DNA of 64,000 bases from contig NZ_CP019511.1 in NCBI RefSeq assembly GCF_002002925.1, positions 2,046,001 through 2,110,000 on the forward strand, given 5' to 3'. How positions within the stretch are numbered: position 1 is the first letter of the stretch; each line of letters opens with the position of its first letter. A model generated the notes under the pieces. It ran no database searches. It worked only from the letters and a program-made list of their open reading frames with translations, and had not been told where the DNA came from. Both the position numbers and the translations under genes were made by a program. Source of the DNA: Sphingomonas sp. LM7. GTDB taxonomy: Bacteria; Pseudomonadota; Alphaproteobacteria; Sphingomonadales; Sphingomonadaceae. Shown here piece by piece: positions 61,028-64,000 of the stretch.

Positions 61028-63007
61028 ATGTCCGAAGACCTGTTTGCCGCGCCGGGCGTTCCCTCCGGCACCTATGACGCCTCCTCGATCGAAGTGCTCG
61101 AGGGGCTCGAGCCGGTCCGGCGCCGCCCGGGCATGTATATCGGCGGGACCGACGAGCGCGCGCTCCACCATCTCGCTGCCGAAGTGCTCGACAATGCGAT
61201 GGACGAAGCGGTGGCGGGCCATGCCAACCGCATCGAAATCACGCTGGAGCAAGGCAACCGGCTGACGATCACCGACAATGGCCGCGGCATGCCGATCGAT
61301 CCGCACCCCAAATTCCCCGACAAATCGGCGCTCGAAGTGATCCTCTCGATGCTCCATTCAGGCGGCAAATTCTCCGGCAAGGCCTATGCCACCAGCGGCG
61401 GCCTGCACGGGGTCGGCATCAGCGTTGTCAATGCGCTGTCGGTCGATACCGTCATCGAAGTGGCGCGCGACAAGCAGCTCTATCGCCAGCGCTTCAGCCA
61501 GGGCCAGACGCTCGGGCCGCTCGAACATCTCGGCGGCACGCCCAACCGGCGCGGGACCTCGGTGGCGTTCACTCCCGATGTCGAGATTTTCGGCGAAATG
61601 CTGTTCAAGCCCGCGCGGCTCTACAAGCTGGCGCGCTCCAAGGCCTATCTGTTCGCCGGCGTCGAGATCCGCTGGAAATGCGACGCCGCGCTGATTGCGG
61701 ACGAGACCCCGCCCGAAGCGGTGTTCCAGTTCCCCGGAGGCCTGGGCGACCACCTCAAGGAGCAGATCGCGAGCCGCGAATGCGCGACGTCCGAATTTTT
61801 CACCGGGCAGCAGGATTTCCCGGGCGAGAATCAGGGCCGCGTCGAATGGGCCGTCGCCTGGCCGTTGTGGAGCGACGGCAGCTACAGCTGGTATTGCAAC
61901 ACCATCCCCACGCCCGACGGCGGCACCCACGAACAGGGCCTGCGCCAGGCGCTCACCCGCGGCATCCGCGCGTTCGGCGATCTGATCGGCCAGAAAAAGG
62001 CCAAGGACATCACGGCGGACGACGTGATGGTCGGCTCCGAGCTGATGCTGTCGGTGTTCATCCGCGAGCCGCAATTCCAGTCGCAGACCAAGGACCGGCT
62101 GACCTCGCCCGAGGCCACCGGCCTCGTCGAAAAGGCAGTGCGCGACCATTTCGACCATTTCCTCTCGGACCATATGGACCGCGGCAAGGCGCTGCTCTCC
62201 TATGTCATCGACCGGATGGACGAGCGCCTGCGCCGCAAGCAGGAGCGCGAGGTCAAGCGCAAGACCGCGACGTCGTCGCGCAAGCTTCGCCTGCCCGGCA
62301 AGCTCACCGATTGCGCCGCGGACAGCCCCGAGGGCACCGAGCTGTTCATCGTCGAGGGCGATTCGGCCGGCGGCTCGGCCAAGCAGGCGCGCAACCGCAA
62401 GACCCAGGCAATCCTTCCCATTCGCGGCAAGATCCTCAACGTCGCCTCGGCCACGTCGGCCAAGATCCTCGCCAACCAGGAAATCGCCGATCTGATCCTG
62501 GCGATGGGTTGCGGCACGCGGAAGGACTGCGCGCCCGAGAATCTGCGCTACGAGCGGATCATCATCATGACCGACGCCGATGTCGACGGCGCGCACATCG
62601 CCACGCTGCTGATGACCTTCTTCTTCCAGGAAATGCCCGACCTCGTCCGCCAGGGGCATCTCTACCTCGCCCAGCCGCCGCTCTATCGCCTGACCGTCGG
62701 GTCGAAGAGCCTGTACGCCCGGGACGACGCGCATCGGCTGGAGATCGAGAAGACGGCGTTCAAGGGCAAGAAGGTCGAAGTCAGCCGCTTCAAGGGTCTG
62801 GGCGAGATGAACCCAAACCAGCTCAAGGAAACGACGATGGATCCCGCCACGCGCGGGCTGCTGCGCGTCACCTTGCCGCAGGAATATGAGGAACGCGCAG
62901 GCGTGAAGGACCTGGTCGACCGGCTTATGGGCACCAATCCCGCCCACCGCTTCGCCTTCATCCAGGAGAATGCAGCGCGGCTCGACGAAGAAGTCATCGA
63001 CGCCTGA
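61028..63007 (+). CDS. parE: DNA topoisomerase IV subunit B
   Basis: The product is 659 residues. GHKL ATPase motifs appear as AAEVLDNAMDEA, TDNGRGMPID, GLHGVGISVVNALS and QSFSQGQ-like strand (here QRFSQGQTLG). The TOPRIM part starts at ELFIVEGDSAGGSAKQARN and contains IIIMTDADVDGAHI. VGSELMLSVFIREPQFQSQTKDRLTS and the shorter length distinguish ParE from GyrB. It separates daughter chromosomes with ParC. ATG 61028 replaces the longer frame from 60926. Confidence 0.95.
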   Translation: MSEDLFAAPGVPSGTYDASSIEVLEGLEPVRRRPGMYIGGTDERALHHLAAEVLDNAMDEAVAGHANRIEITLEQGNRLTITDNGRGMPIDPHPKFPDKSALEVILSMLHSGGKFSGKAYATSGGLHGVGISVVNALSVDTVIEVARDKQLYRQRFSQGQTLGPLEHLGGTPNRRGTSVAFTPDVEIFGEMLFKPARLYKLARSKAYLFAGVEIRWKCDAALIADETPPEAVFQFPGGLGDHLKEQIASRECATSEFFTGQQDFPGENQGRVEWAVAWPLWSDGSYSWYCNTIPTPDGGTHEQGLRQALTRGIRAFGDLIGQKKAKDITADDVMVGSELMLSVFIREPQFQSQTKDRLTSPEATGLVEKAVRDHFDHFLSDHMDRGKALLSYVIDRMDERLRRKQEREVKRKTATSSRKLRLPGKLTDCAADSPEGTELFIVEGDSAGGSAKQARNRKTQAILPIRGKILNVASATSAKILANQEIADLILAMGCGTRKDCAPENLRYERIIIMTDADVDGAHIATLLMTFFFQEMPDLVRQGHLYLAQPPLYRLTVGSKSLYARDDAHRLEIEKTAFKGKKVEVSRFKGLGEMNPNQLKETTMDPATRGLLRVTLPQEYEERAGVKDLVDRLMGTNPAHRFAFIQENAARLDEEVIDA

Positions 63008-63094
63008 TCCGTCTTTGCTCGGCAAGCCGCAGATGATAGCATCCGGGTGACTTGCAGGGCCTTCGATCCGGCCTGGCGTGTGAGGAAAACCGAT

Positions 63095-64000
63095 ATGCTT
63101 TTTCGTGGCGCGTTCGCCGTGTTCGTGACGCTGGCCGCCGTTCCGGCGAGCGCGCAGGACGAAGCCCGCTCGGACCAGACGATCGTCGTCACCGGCACGC
63201 CTTTGTCGAAAACCGAAGCCGATCTGAAGGACTGCCTCGCGCGGCGTTGCCCGCCCAACGAGGATATCGACGCCAGCCTCGCGCATGCCGAGAACCAGTT
63301 CGTCGCGGGCGACTATGCCGAGGCGCGCAGGACGCTGGGCGCCGCGCGGGGCCGCAACGCGCGCCATGCCGCGGCCTTCCCGGTCGAAGTCGCCGATCTC
63401 ACGCGCGCCTATGGCCGGCTCAGCGATCATACCGGCTATCCCGACGTCGCGCGCACGCTCCAGATCGACGCGCTCGACGCGCTCAAGGCCGGGCTCGACA
63501 AGGGCGATTCGCGCGTGCTGATGCAGCGGCTGGCGGTCGGCGACCAGTTCGGCAAGCGCGGGCGGTTCAAGGCCGCGGTGGATGTGTATCGCAAGGTCGC
63601 CAAGCAGGGCCGCAAGGCCGGCCTGCCCAGGGTGACCGGCTTCGCCATGCTGCGCGAGGCGATGATCTACGGCGCAGTCAGCTATTCGAACTCGGCCTAT
63701 CGCGACGCCACCGAGCAGCGGATCAAGGCGCTGGAGCAGACCCGCGAGCCCGAGCTCGCCGAGTTCCGCCTCGCCGCGCGGCTGCTGCGCGCTCGCCTCG
63801 CCTCCGAGCGAGGCGACCCTGCCGCGATCGATACCGCGCTCGCCGCCTTTCGCGACGACAAGCTCGATCGCCCGGTGCTGGTCTTCGCCCCGCCGCTGCG
63901 CATCGACCGCGCGCCCGGCCACGAAGGCGGCCGCTTCGATGTCGGCCGCAACATCAACAAGGCGCCCGAATGGATCGACGTGCGCTACCGGATTGCGGCC
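63095..64000 (+). CDS. Secreted repeat-rich protein of unknown function, 5' part
   Basis: The frame starts at ATG 63095 and is open to the end of the window (302 codons). A signal peptide (AFAVFVTLAAVPASAQ) is followed by DQTIVVTGTPLSKTEADLKDC, a stretch seen at the start of many sphingomonad envelope proteins and reminiscent of a TonB box. Helical TPR-like pairs follow (SLAHAENQFVAGDYAEARRTLGAAR, RGRFKAAVDVYRKVAKQGRKAG). The missing C-terminus might carry a TonB-type domain, but this cannot be seen. Confidence 0.75.
   Translation, partial: MLFRGAFAVFVTLAAVPASAQDEARSDQTIVVTGTPLSKTEADLKDCLARRCPPNEDIDASLAHAENQFVAGDYAEARRTLGAARGRNARHAAAFPVEVADLTRAYGRLSDHTGYPDVARTLQIDALDALKAGLDKGDSRVLMQRLAVGDQFGKRGRFKAAVDVYRKVAKQGRKAGLPRVTGFAMLREAMIYGAVSYSNSAYRDATEQRIKALEQTREPELAEFRLAARLLRARLASERGDPAAIDTALAAFRDDKLDRPVLVFAPPLRIDRAPGHEGGRFDVGRNINKAPEWIDVRYRIAA

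Noticed and set aside
61358..63922. An 854-codon minus-strand frame across parE and the next gene
   Set aside because: It is antisense to parE, which carries all expected motifs.

Overview
The window looks like a chromosomal segment of a high-GC alphaproteobacterium of the order Sphingomonadales, most likely Sphingomonas or a close relative. The basis is gene content: GcrA, rplM-rpsI, petABC, argD-argF-hslO and queE-queC are all present, together with a long TonB-dependent receptor, plant-polysaccharide hydrolases and intergenic palindromes of the type common in sphingomonads. Coding density is very high, with many 4-bp start/stop overlaps. No phage, IS element or CRISPR array was seen. Family assignments come from reading motifs by eye; no database search was possible.

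Layout. 1-2.6 kb: the end of a heme A synthase gene, cutA, a secreted unknown protein and rplM-rpsI. 2.6-5.9 kb: a small operon built around DUF4166, headed by a MarR/GbsR-like regulator whose start codon lies inside a palindrome. 6.1-12.8 kb: a DUF1800/DUF1501 secreted pair, a VOC protein, a phosphoesterase, a lipid kinase and a GH35-type hydrolase. 12.96-14.12 kb: tRNA-Gly(CCC) followed by a roughly 1.1-kb islet with two small unknown genes, bounded by a direct repeat of the tRNA 3' end. 14.1-25.2 kb: M20 peptidase, FAD oxidoreductase, APC permease, CinA-like protein, map, the nitrogen pair glnB-glnA (sigma-54-type promoter) and an aldehyde dehydrogenase. 25.2-26.5 kb: a lower-GC, gene-poor stretch.

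26.5-38.4 kb: a carbohydrate region (GH28, TonB receptor, GH105-like hydrolase) interrupted by a tight five-gene signalling operon. That operon encodes an EAL protein, a LysM lipoprotein, a transmembrane Ser/Thr kinase, a TagH-like FHA protein and a PP2C phosphatase. It resembles the threonine-phosphorylation control module of type VI secretion, but no secretion genes are in the window. I regard it as the most interesting system here. 38.4-47.9 kb: an NPP-type phosphodiesterase, MaoC, a Tyr/Gly-rich lipoprotein, apt, petABC, a 33-bp tandem repeat, hemF, a GNAT protein and two related membrane proteins.

47.9-64 kb: lipB, an Asn/Thr-rich small lipoprotein, queE-queC (7-deazaguanine pathway), hslO, argF and argD (arginine synthesis; argD has a terminator-like hairpin just after its promoter). 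After these come a DUF4336 protein, an ABC-2 permease, gcrA, an alpha/beta hydrolase, a 55-codon gene behind a LexA-box match, an outer-membrane barrel, parE and the start of a secreted repeat protein that runs off the end.
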